NCBI RefSeq assembly: GCF_000189635.1
Contig: NW_002476005.1
Span: 1 to 48,522 of the forward strand
DNA: 48,522 nucleotides
DNA from: Tetrahymena thermophila SB210
Lineage: Eukaryota; Ciliophora; Oligohymenophorea; Hymenostomatida; Tetrahymenidae
Direction of reading: 5' to 3'
The notes beneath the pieces were generated by a model. It was not told where the DNA came from. It worked only from the letters and a program-made list of their open reading frames with translations, and ran no database searches. This document shows, one piece after another, positions 26,041 through 38,599 of the stretch (position 1 is its first letter; each line of letters opens with the position of its first letter). The translations under genes were made by a program, and so were the position numbers.

Positions 26041-26461
26041 TTTTTATTTTTAGCAATTTATTTTTTAATTATTAATAATTAATTAATTAATTATAATTTT
26101 TGTGATATCTATTCAGCTACCTATTAAAGTAGATATAATATATTAAATATTGTTGTATTTTTTAAATTCTGCCAATCAAAAAAAAAAATAAAGAAGGATT
26201 TTTTTAAAAAACGCCTTTTAAAATAGGAATAAAAGATTATTTCGTTTTGGTTAAAGCTTCATTAACACTTATAATGAACTATTTTAAGAAAATCTTTGAT
26301 AAATAGATTTTTACATCTTTTATTAAAGGTATTTTTTTTAATGCTAAAATTAATAAGTTGATAAAAAACAATTTAATTACTTATATAAAATACAAATTTT
26401 TAGAGATATTTTAAATAAGCTTTTATGATTTTATTATAAATTGAATTAATTTTAGCGTTTT

Positions 26462-26884
26462 TCAACAGTTCAGATATACTGGAGCACATGACTACTTGTA
26501 CCAGCCTAAATTTCCAGGAATTGGTATATGCACATAAGTTGCACAACAAAAATACTTGCTGTATTCTGGATACCAGTAAACCTAGCCTTTGTATGTCTAC
26601 TAACATTAGTTAAAGCAATTAGCCTATCCTGCATCAAAGAAGCTACTGGCTGTTGCTTTAACACCAGATTAAATTAGCTCAGTTGCTTTTTTATTCAAAG
26701 TTCCATCATTTTTTATGATTAAATCACCATTTTAAACTTAGATAAATTGCTTAGATTCATCATAGGTCTAACTTTCAGCATTTTATAAAGCTTCTTATCT
26801 CATAGCTCTAAACTGCTTTGAAGATTAAGCCTATGATAATAGAAGAGCAAAAGTAAAAAGCAATGAAATTATGTTTTTGTGCAT
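26462..26884 (-). CDS. Six-cysteine secreted protein, type 2, copy A
   Basis: Intact 140-residue ORF in the ciliate code, ATG 26884, TGA 26462-26464. Signal peptide MHKNIISLLFTFALLLSQAQ, a polar linker of about 65 residues, then a cysteine domain with C90, C94, C113, C114, C133 and C140: C-x3-C-x18-CC-x18-C-x6-C-stop. The core motifs CFNQC and YFCCATYV correspond to CFQQC/YGCCQFD in type 1 and CFRQC/YFCCQFA in type 3. It is probably exported and disulfide-bonded. It lies on the same strand as the flanking family members but with spacers of 0.4 and 1.8 kb, so each gene is likely transcribed separately. Its function is unknown. Confidence 0.88.
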
Positions 26885-27479
26885 GTTTTATAAGCTTTTT
26901 CTACTTATTTATATTTGTTTGTGTTTTGCTATAATTAATTTTAAGATTATTGTTTTTGTGGAAGTATAAATATTGTTTTATGAATGCATGTAATTAATTT
27001 TAATGAATTTTAATTTTAAAAACGTAAAAATTTTCAGAAAAATACAATTTATATTTGTTTTTTTGCTAAACATTCTAATTATTCTTAAATTATCTAAGTA
27101 ATCTATCTACTGGGAACAAAATTTTATGTTTAATTATTTCTTTTATTTTCATAATTTTAATGGATAGAAAAATTAGCACTAGTAAGTGAAAAAATATATG
27201 TTGATTTATTTATTTACTAATTAATTGATGACTTGAAATTAAAATGTGTAAACTTACTATATTAATTCTAAAAGCATAACAAGATATAATAAAATAGCAA
27301 TTTAATGACCAATCATAGATTTTTTAAGACACAATTATAATTGTAAACTTTTTGTTATTCATCATACATTTTCAGCTATAATTAATTAATTATTGAATTA
27401 TTGTTGACCTTATCTGCTCCAAATAACTTATTAAACAAATTTTATCCAATCTACCATATGCTTATTATTTAATAATTAA

Positions 27480-28240
27480 GCTAACTAATCATAAAATCCA
27501 TAGAATTTATAAAAAATAGAAAGTAATTTAATTAACAGTTGGTAATAGTTTATTTTTATATAATACAAATATTATTGATATAATCTATTTGCAATAAATT
27601 ATAACCATACTTTGTATACTAATTTATTAGGTAAATAATGAATTAATTATTTTTATTTGACATAGCATATCAATAATAAAATCTATTGAATCTAATAAAA
27701 ATAGAAAGTAATTTAATTAACAGTTGGTAATAGTTGTTTTTTAGAATACAAGTATTAATATAATCTTTTTGCGAAAAATAATAATCATACATTTTTATAT
27801 TAATCAATGAGTGAAATAATAAATTAATTATTTTTAGTTGACATAATCTACAATTTGCAACTTACTATAAAATGCTATTTTATTGAATATTTGCTTTAAA
27901 TTTAATAGCTTATCAATAATAAAATCCTTACAATCTATTAAAAATAGAAAGTAATTTAATTAACAGTTGGTAATAGTTGTTTTTTAGAATACAAATATTA
28001 ATATGACCTTTTTGCGATAAATAATAATCATACATTTTATACTAATCTATGAGTTAAATTATGAATTAATTATTTTTGGTTGACGTAATCTACAATTTAT
28101 AACTTATTATAAGATGCTAATTTATCAACTATTTGATTATAGCTTATCAATAATAAAATCCATACAATCTATTAAAAATAAAAGTTATTTAATTTGCAAT
28201 TAGTAATAATAATAAACATTCTTTTCCTGCAATTTAATTG
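27480..28240. repeat. Degenerate 243-bp tandem repeat, copy A
   Basis: A block containing agaaagtaatttaattaac followed by a ttggtaatag motif recurs at about 27517, 27701, 27944 and, more degraded, 28178. The matching region in cassette B has periods of 242 and 243 bp, so the first interval here carries a deletion. It lies between the type 2 and type 3 genes and contains no ORF. Confidence 0.75.
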
Positions 28241-28688
28241 CTATTTAATGAGGCAAGTAATTACTTAATTGTTTTTGATTGAAATAATCTTCACCATTTA
28301 GCTTGCTATTCAAAAATGATTTTATGAATTATTTATTAATTTACTATTTAAACATTTATTATTTATTTTTATTTATAAAACATCAAAAATATTAAATTTA
28401 TTACAAAAAAAAAACATATAAAACTAATTAAATTTTGAAAGCGTTTTGGTTTTTTATTAAATTCTAGCCATTTTTCTTAAAAGATTTCCATTTAGAATTA
28501 ATTTAAAATATAAATTTATATAGAATTATTTTATTAGAAGATATATTTATTTCATATGTTTGCTTTAAAAGATATTAAAGAGATAACTAAAATAAGTATA
28601 TAAATTCATACAAAAAAATAATATTTGTATTATTATGATTATTATTAGATTTTCTTATTTATATTTCAATTAGTTAATTACTACTTTT

Positions 28689-29186
28689 TCAACAATTTAA
28701 GGTTGCAGTTAAGCAGGTTTGTTAATATGTACCATCATAATTGTTATTTAGAGCAAACTAGCAGCAAAAGTAATTTTTATTCTTATTTTAGTAAAAGACA
28801 TTTCCACCAATTTTTTTGCATTATCTAAAGCATTCTTATTGCAAGCTATCGAATTGTGTGACACCTTTAGAAGAATCCATATTGCTTTAAATGAGCTATG
28901 GTTTAAAATCAGGATCATTATTATACATAATAGCAACAGGTTTGGTTTAACTAAAGAACTGATTATCTTTGTCAGCTTCAAGAGCATGAACTTAATTAGG
29001 ATCACTTACGATACGCTAAGCTATTTGATCTACTCCTTAAGTTGAGTTTAATTATTTAGGACCTTCTAGAAGTTAATCAGTGAATCCATTAGCATCCTGT
29101 TGATCATTTTATCTCAGCTTTTTTTTGGACTCAACAGTAGAGATTAATACAGCGCAAGCAAAAAGTAAAGCGACAAATTTTTTCAT
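28689..29186 (-). CDS. Six-cysteine secreted protein, type 3, copy A
   Basis: Intact 165-residue ORF in the ciliate code, ATG 29186, TGA 28689-28691. A signal peptide (MKKFVALLFACAVLISTVES) is followed by KKKLRQ, as in type 1, then a longer polar region and a C-terminal cysteine domain with C119, C123, C141, C142, C158 and C165: C-x3-C-x17-CC-x15-C-x6-C-stop. Type 1 and type 3 share both the signal/KKLRQ leader and the cysteine domain. Plus-strand ORFs overlapping this gene are shadows. A secreted or surface-associated role is inferred, and the family is not recognised. Confidence 0.88.
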
Positions 29187-29970
29187 TTTTGACAATTAAT
29201 TTTATTTTTTATATTTTTAATATTATAATGTCTGGATTAATATTTTTGAATTAATAAATTGTTTGTTGGATGCATTTTAATTTTTGTTTAATGGTTTTTT
29301 TTTAAGAAAATTTCATTTCAAAAACGTTTTTTATTTTCGAGCTGTAAGAAAAATTACTACGCTATCAAGGAAAAATCAAATTTGCATAAAAACTTAAATC
29401 TAATAATTGCTGATAGTTTTTAAAAATAGATAATAATTCAAGCGCCTAATGCTATTTTCTAGAACTTAATACCAAAGATGTTTATATTTACTTTTTTTGT
29501 ATTTTTAATTCAATAGAGATTTTACATAACAAATTTATAAATTTAATCATCCAACTCATTATAATACTGAAAATAATGAAGTATGATTAAATCGATTTTA
29601 ATATTGATTAAGCTTCATTTTATATAAAATATCGAATGAAATAAATGTGTTATAATAAAAATTTATTTATAAATTACTTTCTTGTTAATATTTAATGGTC
29701 CATTTCTATTCATAAAACTTTTTACTTCAACTAGATTAACTACTACTTTAAAAATAATACTGAAGGTTATAAAATAAATCATTATTTAACTCTATTTGAT
29801 GAAACATTATATATTATGTTAGTTAAAATAAGAGGTGATAAATAATACACTTTATAAAGCCATTTGATAAAAAAAAAAATTCGTTAATTTTTCAATTTTT
29901 TTGTTTTTTTAAACCATTTATTAACTTGCAAAAATATGGTATTTATAAAAATATAAAAAACAATAATCAA

Positions 29971-30005
<35 letters not shown>

Positions 30006-30506
30006 AATATTTTAGGTTAAAAAATTTTTTTCAATACATTATTTAATAAAAACATATTATATTCTATTATCCTATTATTCAAATATTTCATATTTATTCA
30101 TTATTTTTGCCACTTGTTTATTATCATCAGAGTTATATTTTAAAGATAACTAATCTTTTTGATTTAAGATATTTGCTTTTTGTTAATTCAATTATTTTTT
30201 TAAATATTCTTAAAAACATTATTCTAAATTTTAAATAAAAATTAAATAAAATAAATTTTTAAATTAATAAATAAAAAAACATTAGAAGAATAAAAAACAT
30301 AAAGAAAAATAAATCAAATAAATAAATATAAAGATCTTTATTGTTTTAAATTAGTTTTATATTTAAAAATATGACAATCCAAAACAAAATAATTCAAATA
30401 AATTAAAAGACCTTTATTGTTTTAAATAAATTTTAAAAATTAAGAATATAATTATCCAAAACAAATAAATTCTTTTTACCTATTTTTCTTAACTTACCTA
30501 TTTTAC
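29187..30506. other. Spacer between type 3 gene A and LRR array 2
   Basis: Holds the promoter side of the type 3 gene, a (TCTA)n microsatellite at 29971-30005 and, from about 30240, sequence resembling LRR introns. The 3' end of LRR gene 2 should lie here but cannot be fixed. One frame running through the microsatellite reads N-I-D-(R-Q-I-D)n to a TGA at 29967-29969, without a convincing acceptor site. Confidence 0.45.
29971..30005. repeat. (TCTA)n microsatellite
   Basis: About nine tetranucleotide copies close to the 3' edge of LRR array 2. A different tetranucleotide run sits at the matching edge of array 3. Confidence 0.95.
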
Positions 30507-33500
30507 CTAAGCATAAAATCAAGTGTCAAATATGAGAGATTAGAGCAATTTGCTAATCCAGAACCTAAGCCTGATAAACATTGGTTGTTAATATTATTTC
30601 CACTTTTTAAATTTTGAAGAGAAAATAAATAATTAATTAGTAAATCAGAAGGAAAAAATGAAAAAAACTTTTGAAACAATAAGAATTAAAAATAAAAGCA
30701 AAAGTTAAAAATAAAATAATGAGTTAAGAGAGAAGAAAAAGTCAGCAACACAATAAAAAGAAAAGAAAAATAAATAAAATAAAATAAAAGATCTTTATTC
30801 AAATAAATTCTTTTTACCTAAGTTGAAGTGTCAAATTTGAGAGATTAGTGCAATTTGCTAAACCAGAACCTAAACCTGAAGCACCAATTGCACCAATTTT
30901 ATTTTTTCTTTTTAAATATTTAAGAAAAAATATATAATTATTAGTTAATTATATGGAAAAAATGAAGAAAACATATGAAATAATAAGATTAACAAAAGCA
31001 AAAGTTAAAAATAAAATAATGAGTTAAATTCATAAAGAAAGAAGAAAAAGCAAGTACAATAAAAGAAAAAGAAAAATAAATTAAAAGATCTTTATTGTTT
31101 TAAATTAGTTTTTATAATTAAAATACCACGATCCAAAATAAATAATTTCTTTTTACGAAAGGTTAAGTGTCAAATTTGAAAGATTAATGAAATTTCCTAA
31201 ACCAGAACCTAAGCCTGATGCCTCTTCATTACCAATTTTATTTTAACTTTTTAAATATTGAAGAAAAAATATATAATTAATTAGTTAATTCATTAGAAGG
31301 AAAAAATGAAGAAAAAATAAGAAATAAAAAGATTAATTTATAATAATAAAAACGAAAATCGAAAATAAAATAATGAGTTAAATTAACAAAGAAAAAAAAA
31401 ATCAATCAGGCATAATAAAATGAAAAAGAAAAAGAAATCAAATAAATTAAAGATCTTTATTATTTTAAATTAATTTTTACAATTAAAATATCACAATCCA
31501 AAACAAATAAAATCTTTTTACCCAAAATGAAGTGTCAAATTTGAGAGATTAGTGCAATTTTTTAAACCAGAAAGTAAGCATGATGCTCCAATTGGACTAA
31601 ATTATTCCTCAAGGTTAAGTGTCAAATTTGAGAGATTAGTGCAATTTGCTAAACCAGAACCTAAGCCTGAAGCACCAATTAACCCAATTGTATTTTCACT
31701 TTTTAAATATTGAAGAAAAATAATTAGTTAGTTAATTAATTAATTAGAAGGAAAAAACAAAGAAAAAATATGAAATAATAAGATTTGTTAATAATAAAAG
31801 AATATATAAGTAGAAAATAAATTAATGAGTTTTATTAGAAGAAAAACGAAAAAAGAAAACAAGTGAGAAAGCACAATAAAATGAGAAAGAAAAATATAAA
31901 AAATATAATAAAAGATCTTTATTGTTTTAAATTAGTTTTTATAATTAAAATATCACATCCAAAACAAATAAATTCTTTTTACTTAAGTATAAGTGTTAAA
32001 TTTGAGAGATTAGTGCAATTTTTTAAAGCAGAACCTAAGCCTGAAGCACCTTCATCACCAATTTGATTTTCACTTTTTAAATATTGAACAAAAAATATAA
32101 AATTTACAAGTTAATTAATTAATTAGAAGGAAAAAACAAAGAAAAAATGAGAAATAATATGATTTTTTAATATAAAAATAAAAGTTGAAAATAAATTAAT
32201 GAGTTTTATTAGCAAAGAAATAGAAAAAAAACAAGTAAGAAAGCACAATAAAAAGAAAAAGAAATCAAATAAATTAAAAGATTATTATGGTTTTAAATTA
32301 GTTTTTATAATTAAAATATCACAATCCAAAAAAAATTAATTCTTTTTACCAAAGGTTAAGTGTCAAATTTAAGAGATTAGTGCAATTTGCTAAAGAAGAA
32401 CCTAAACCTGATGTACCAATTGAACCAATTTTATTTTTTCTTTTTAAATATTGAAGAAAAAATATAATTAGATGGAAAAAATAAAGAAAAAATATCAAGA
32501 TTAATTAATAATAATAATAATAATATCGAAAATTTAAAATAAAATAATGAGTTAAATTAATAAAAAAGCAAAATAAAAAGAAAAAGAAATCAAATAAATT
32601 AAATGATCTTTATTTTTTTAAATTAGTTTTTATATTTAAAATATCACAATCCAAAACAAATAAATTATATTTACCCAAGATTAAGTGTCAAATTTGAGAG
32701 ATTAGTGCAATTTTTTAAACCAGAACCTAAGCCTAATCCACCTTCGATGCCAATATCATTATCACTGTTTAAATATTTAAGAAAAAAATTATTTTATAAA
32801 TTTGAAGGAAAAAATGAAGAAAAAATATGAAATAATAAGATTAATTAATAATAAAATTGAAAATTGAAAATAAAATAATGAGTTAAATTAACAAAGAAAA
32901 AAGAAAAAAAGCAAGCAAGCAGAATAAAAAGAAAAAGAAAAAATATATCAAATAAATTAAAAGATCTTTTTTGTTTTAAATTAGTTTTTATAATTAAAAA
33001 ATAACAATCTAAAACAAATAAATTCTTTTTACGAAATGTGAAATGTCAAATTTGAGAGATTAATGCAATTTTATAAAGCCGAAACTAAGCCTGATACCCC
33101 TTCATCACTAATTTTATTTTTACTTTTTAAATATTGAACAAAAAAAAAATAAATTGGTTATTTAGAAGGAGAATATGAAGAAAGAATAATAAAATTAATA
33201 AATTTGCAAAAGAGATAAAAATAAAAATCCAGTAAAATAATAAGAAAAAGAAAAATAAATTGAAGATCTTTGTTGTTTTAAATTAGTTTTTATAATTAAA
33301 ATATCACAATCCAAAACAAATAAATTCTTTTTACTGAAGGTTAAGCTTCAAATTTTAGAGATTAATGCAATTTCCTATACCAGAACCTAAGCCTGAAGCA
33401 CCTACATCATCAATTTAATTGTAACTTTTTAAATATTCAACAAAAAATATATAATTTATTAATTAGAAGTAAAAAATGAAGAAAAAATATGAAATAATAA

Positions 33501-35906
33501 GATTTGTTTATAATAAAAGTAAAAGTTAAAAATAAATTAATGAGTTTTATAAGCAAATAAAAAAGAAAAAAAAAAGTAAGTAAGCGCAATAAAAATAAAA
33601 AGAAAAATAAATCAAATAAATTAAACTATTTTATTGTTTTAAATAAGTTTTTATAATTAAAATATCACAATCCAAAACAAATAAATTCTTTTTACGAAAG
33701 ATTAAGTTTCAAATTTGAGAGATTAGTGCAATTTGCTAAACCAAAACCTAAGCCTGAAGCACCTTCATCACCAATTATATTTTTACTTTTTAAATATTGA
33801 AGAAAAAATATATAATTAATTAGAAGGAAAATATGAATAAAAAATATGAAATAATTAGATTAGTTAATAATAAAAGTAAAGGCTAAAAATAAATTAATGA
33901 GTTTTATTAGAAAAGAAATAAGAAAAAGTAAGTAAGCAAGCACAATAAAAAGAAAAATAAATAAATAAATTAAAATATCTTTGTTATTATTTTATAATTA
34001 AAATACCACAATCCAAAACAAATAAATTCTTTTTACTTTAGGTCAAGTACCAAATTTGAGAGATTAGTGCAATTTCCTAAATCAGAACCTAAGCCTGAAG
34101 TGCCTTCATCACCAATTTTATTATAACTTTTTAAATTTTGAAGAATAAATACTTTATTAATTAGTTAATTAATTAAAAGGAAAAAATGAAAAAAAAATAT
34201 ATTTGCTAATAATAAAAGTAAAGGCCGAAAATAAATTAATGAGTTTTATTAGCAAAGAAATAAGAATAAGTAAGCAAGCAAGCATAATAAAAAGAAAAAA
34301 AATCAAATAAATTAAAAGATCTTTAGTGTTTTAAATTAAAATATCACAATAAAAAACAAATAAATTCATTTTACGAAAGGATAAGTGTCAAATTTGAGAG
34401 ATTAGTGCAAATTCCTAAACCATAACATAAGAATAAAGCACCTTCATCAGCAATTTTATTGCAACTTTTTAAATATTGAAGAAAAAAATTATAATTAATT
34501 AGTTAATTAATTAATTAGAAGGAAAAAATGAAGAAAAAATATGAAATAATAAATAAGATTAATTAATAATAAAAGCAAAATGAAAATAAAATAATGAGCT
34601 TTATTAGCAAAGAAAAAAGCAAACGAGCTAAATAAAAGAAAAAAAAATAAATAAATAAAAAAATCTTTATTTTTTTAAATTAATTTATTTTTTTTTTGTT
34701 TTTTTTGTTTTAATTATTTATATCACAATTCAAAACAAATAAATTCTTTTTACCTAAGATCAAATATCAAATTTGAGAGATAAGTGCAATTTGCTATACC
34801 ATAACCTAAGCCTGATGCACCTTCATTGCCAATTTTATTGCTTCTTTTTAAATTTTGAAGAAAAAAATATAATTAATTAGAAGGAAAAAATGAAGAAATA
34901 ATAAAAGCAAAAATTTAAAATAAAATAATAAGTTAAATTACAAAGAAAAAAGAAAAAAAGCAAGAAATCAAGTACAATAAAAACAAAAAGAAAAATAAAT
35001 CAAATAAATAAATAAAAAGATCTTTATTGTTTTATATTAGTTTTTATAATTTAAATATCATAATCCAAAACAAATAATTTTTTTTTACCTAAGGTTAAGT
35101 TTCAAATTTGAGAGATAAATGCAATTTCTTATACCATAGCCGATATCTGATGCACCTTCATCACCAATATAATTGTTACTTTTTAAATTTTGAAGAAAAA
35201 ATACATAATTTATTAATTAGAAGAAAAAATATGAAATAAAAAGATTAGTTAATAATAATAAAAGCAAAAGATGAAAATTAAATGATGAATTAAATTAACA
35301 AAGAAAAAAAAAAAAAAAACAAGCAATCTAGCTTAACAAAAAGAAAAATAAACCAAATAAATTAAAAAATTTTTATTATTTTAAATTAGTTTTTATAACT
35401 AAAATATCACAATCCAAAACAAAGAAATTCGCTTTACTGAAGTAGAAGTGTCAAATTTGAGAGATTAGTGCAATTTGCTAAACCAGAACCTAAGCCTGAA
35501 GCACCTTCATTACTAATTTGATTTTCACTTTTTAAATATTGAAGAAAAAAAGTATAATTAATTTGTTAATTAATTAGATAGAAAAAATGAAATAATAATA
35601 TTAAATAATAAGATTAGTTAATAATAATAAATGCAAAAATTTAAAATAAAAAAATGAGTTAAATTAACATAGAAAAAGAAAAAAAGCAAGCAATCAAGCA
35701 CAATAAAAATAAAAATAAAAATAAAAAATAAATTTAAGAAATTAAAGATCTTTATTGTTTTAAATTAGTTTTTATAAATAAAATATCACAATCAAAAATA
35801 AATAAATTCATTTTACCTAAGGTCAAGTATCAAATTTGAGAGATTAATGCAATTTGATAAACCAGAACCTAAACCTGTAGCATGATCAATACCAATATTA
35901 TTTTAT
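30507..35906. repeat. Array 2 of exon-intron LRR units
   Basis: Sixteen units of about 300-380 bp, one containing two LRRs without an intron between them. The unit is the same as in arrays 1 and 3 and in the same orientation. Confidence 0.92.
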
Positions 35907-36205
35907 CTTTTTAGAAGGAAAAAATATTGAAGAAAATTTCAAAAAGTAAATTAATTTTATAAATAAATTGAAAGTTAAATATATAATAAATAATATTTTA
36001 AAGAGCTGAAATTAAAATATGTAGAAATTATAATAATATTAATATTTATAAATTAAATATACCTCAAGTCAATATGGAGAACCTAATGAGATTAAAGCGA
36101 AGAGTTTAAAAACTTTTTATATTAAAAAAAATAATTTAAAGCCTTTTCATAAAAATAAATGATTACTTCTTTTAAATTTTTATATCTTTTAATCTATTAT
36201 ATCAT
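30507..36205 (-). CDS. LRR protein gene 2, 17 repeats on 16 exons
   Basis: Best gene model of the arrays. The two 5' exons are 36167-36205 (ATG ATA..., 13 codons) and 36063-36112, separated by a 54-nt intron exactly as in gene 1. LRR exons start at 35817, 35438, 35089, 34754, 34375, 34037, 33696, 33335, 33033, 32675, 32350, 31983, 31522 (177 nt, two LRRs fused), 31157, 30818 and 30507 (96 nt). The other fourteen are exactly 90 nt, and none contains TGA. Introns between LRR exons vary from 212 to 289 nt, begin with GT (mostly GTAAA) and end AG, all in phase 2. Repeats follow N-x-I-G-x-x-G-A-S-G-L-G-S-x-L, then ANCTNLSNLTLxL, typical of ribonuclease-inhibitor-like LRRs, which form curved protein-binding solenoids. 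The last exon and stop are not identified. No signal peptide. The splice model is inferred. Confidence 0.75.
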
Positions 36206-36300
36206 TTATTTTTTTTCAAAAATATTGAATTTCAATTTATCCAAGTTTAATTAATAAAAAATAGATTAAAAAAAAATTATTTGAATTTATAAATTTGCTT

Positions 36301-36400
36301 TTTATAAAGAGATATACAGCAATAACTCGAACCTGGAACCATCGAATAAGCCATGATTCAAGGAGGGGATTAAGTATTATTTATAAAATAAAAATTTAAA
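36301..36400. other. GC-richer insert absent from cassette A
   Basis: This block (including aactcgaacctggaaccat and ttcaaggagggga) has clearly more G+C than its surroundings and replaces unrelated AT-rich sequence at the equivalent place in copy A. It does not fold as a tRNA by eye, and no ORF is evident. Confidence 0.4.
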
Positions 36401-36815
36401 AAATGCCTTACAGAAGAATAAAGAATATATTTAAGTGGGTAAATATATGAAATATTTTTATTATTGTAGTAAAAATAAAAAATATAAAAGTTAAAACAGA
36501 AAAAAAATGAATAGGGGTTTTATTTTAATAAATATATGATTATATTAAGTCAAAGAAGATTAGAGATATTAATTCATTTAAAATTTACTTTAAACATATT
36601 TTTGAAAATTTATATGATTTTTATTTAAATAAAAAGTAAATGATTTTACATAATAAAAAAATTAATATTTAAAAATTAATCGAATTAAAGTTTAAAATTT
36701 TGATGAAATTCTAAACATATAAAAAACATATTAATCTATTTCATTCATACAAAAAATTATAATTTTGAAGTTAACTTTATTTATAGAATAGTTATTATAA
36801 ATGTCAATATACTGA

Positions 36816-37184
36816 TCAGCAGTAAATAGTTTATAAACCACAATTTATTGGTTAGTATTTGCCTCCCATCATTTCGGAACCTAAATCAAATTGGCAACAA
36901 CCGTAGTAACCATAATTGTAAAGAAAGTAAACATTGTTAAATTAATCAGTGCATTGCTAAAAGCAAGATTTCATATCTTCAGTGAATAGTATACGAAACA
37001 TTTTTATTTGTTTTTAAGCAAATTCTTAGAAAGGTTCATTATCACTTACTTCAGGACTATTAGCTAAAGATTATCCAACTTCATTAGAATGTTACATCTT
37101 TCCTTATCTTAGCTATTTCTAGCATTCAGTTAAAGAAATTAAAATTGCACAAGTAAAGACCAAGATAATTAAATTTTTTTTCAT
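36816..37184 (-). CDS. Six-cysteine secreted protein, type 1, copy B
   Basis: Intact 122-residue ORF, ATG 37184, TGA 36816-36818. It is the duplicate of the gene at 25672-26040 with the same signal peptide and all six cysteines. I count about six amino-acid changes (for example Lys to Gln after the signal, Pro to Ser, Arg to Lys and Ala to Val), none at a cysteine. It lies directly upstream of LRR gene 2, as copy A lies upstream of LRR gene 1. Confidence 0.88.
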
Positions 37185-37606
37185 TTTTTTATTTTTAGCA
37201 ATTTATGTTTTTAATTATTAATAATTAATTAATTATAATTTTTGTGATTAGATAGTCAGCTAATTATTAAAGTAGATATACTATATTAAATATTGTTGTA
37301 TTTTTTACATTCAGCCAATCAAAAAAAATAAAGAAGGATTTTTTTATAAAAACGCATTTTAAAATAATGATAAAAGATTATTTTGTTTTGGTTACAACAA
37401 GCTTCATTAACGCTTTCAATGAACTATTTTAAGAAAATCTTTGATAAATAGATTTTTACATCTGTTTATTAAAGGTATAATTTTAATAATAAAATTAATA
37501 AGTTGATAAAAAACAATTTAATTACTTATATAAAATACAAATTTTTAGAGATATTTTAAATAAGCTTTTATGATTTTATTATAAATTGAATTAATTTTAG
37601 TGTTTT

Positions 37607-38029
37607 TCAACAGTTCAGATATACTGGAGCACATGACTACTTGTACCAGCCTAAATTTCCAGGAATTGGTATATGCACATAAGTTGCACAACAAAAATAT
37701 TTGCTGTATTCTGGATACCAGTAAACCTAGCCTTTGTATGTCTACTAACATTAGTTAAAGCAATTAGCCTATCCTGCATCAAAGAAGCTACTGGCTGTTG
37801 CTTTAACACCAGATTAAATTAGCTCAGTTGCTTTTTTATTCAAAGTTCCATCATTTTTTTTGATTAAATCACCATTTTAAACTTAGATAAATTGCTTAGA
37901 TTCATCGTAGGTCTAACTTTCAGCATTTTATAAAGCTTCTTATCTCATAGCTCTAAACTGTTTTGAAGATTAAGCATGTGAGAATAGTAGAGCAAAAGTA
38001 AAAAGCAATGAAATTATGTTTTTGTGCAT
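37607..38029 (-). CDS. Six-cysteine secreted protein, type 2, copy B
   Basis: Intact 140-residue ORF, ATG 38029, TGA 37607-37609. It is nearly identical to the gene at 26462-26884. The changes I see are two in the signal peptide and an Ile to Lys in the linker, the others being synonymous. The cysteine domain is unchanged, which suggests purifying selection after duplication or recent gene conversion. Confidence 0.88.
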
Positions 38030-38599
38030 GTTTAATAAGCTTTTTCTACTTATTTATATTTGTTTTTGTTTTTCTATAATTTATTTTAAGATTATTGTTT
38101 TTGTGGAAGTATTAATATTGTTTTATGAATGCATATAATTAATTTTAATGAATTTTAATTTTAAAAACGTAAAAATTTCAGAAAATACAATTTATATTTG
38201 TTTTTTTGATAAACATTCTAACTATCTTAAATTATCTAAATAATCTACTGGGAACAAAATTTTATGTTTCTTTTATTTTCATAATTTTAATGGATAGAAA
38301 AATTAGCACTAGTAAGTGAAAAAAATATATTGATTTATTTATTTACTAATTAATAGTTGAATTGAAATTAAAATATGTAAACTTACTTTATTAATTCTAA
38401 AAGCATAACAAGATAATAATAAAATAGTAATTGAATGAGCAACGATAGATTTTTTAAACATAATTATAATTGTAAAATTTTTGTTATTCATCATACATTT
38501 TCAGCTAATTAATTATTGAATTCTGGTTGACCTTATCTGCACCATCTAACTTATTAAATAAATGTTATCCAATCAACCATTTGCTTATATTTTAACAAT

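Larger units (their letters stand above)
24840..29880. repeat. Duplicated cassette, copy A
   Basis: This stretch matches 36015-40985 over nearly its full length at an offset of about 11.14 kb. It carries the two 5' exons of LRR gene 1 and three small secreted-protein genes. Coding parts differ by only a few residues. Intergenic parts differ by scattered indels, and one block is replaced (about 25141-25320 against 36301-36480). Confidence 0.9.

Noticed and set aside
26400..26606. Minus-strand 68-codon ORF in both cassettes
   Set aside because: It overlaps the type 2 secreted gene in another frame and lacks its features. Conservation follows from the duplication.
28839..29045. Plus-strand ORF overlapping the type 3 secreted gene (and its counterpart at 39973-40179)
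   Set aside because: It is a shadow of the minus-strand gene, which has a signal peptide and the family cysteine pattern.
29967..30010. Microsatellite-encoded tail of LRR gene 2 (I-D-R-Q repeats to TGA)
   Set aside because: The frame fits, but no acceptor site lies directly upstream and the LRR context is lost, so I do not call it an exon.
31863..32066. Plus-strand ORF across an LRR unit, ending in repeated KFERLVQF and AEPKP motifs
   Set aside because: The motif is the antisense reading of the LRR exon. The plus frame has no splice logic and is broken by TGA in most other units.
36301..36370. tRNA-like stretch (a ggttcgag box on the minus strand)
   Set aside because: The bases flanking the loop do not pair as a T stem, and no acceptor, anticodon arm or correctly spaced A box can be drawn.
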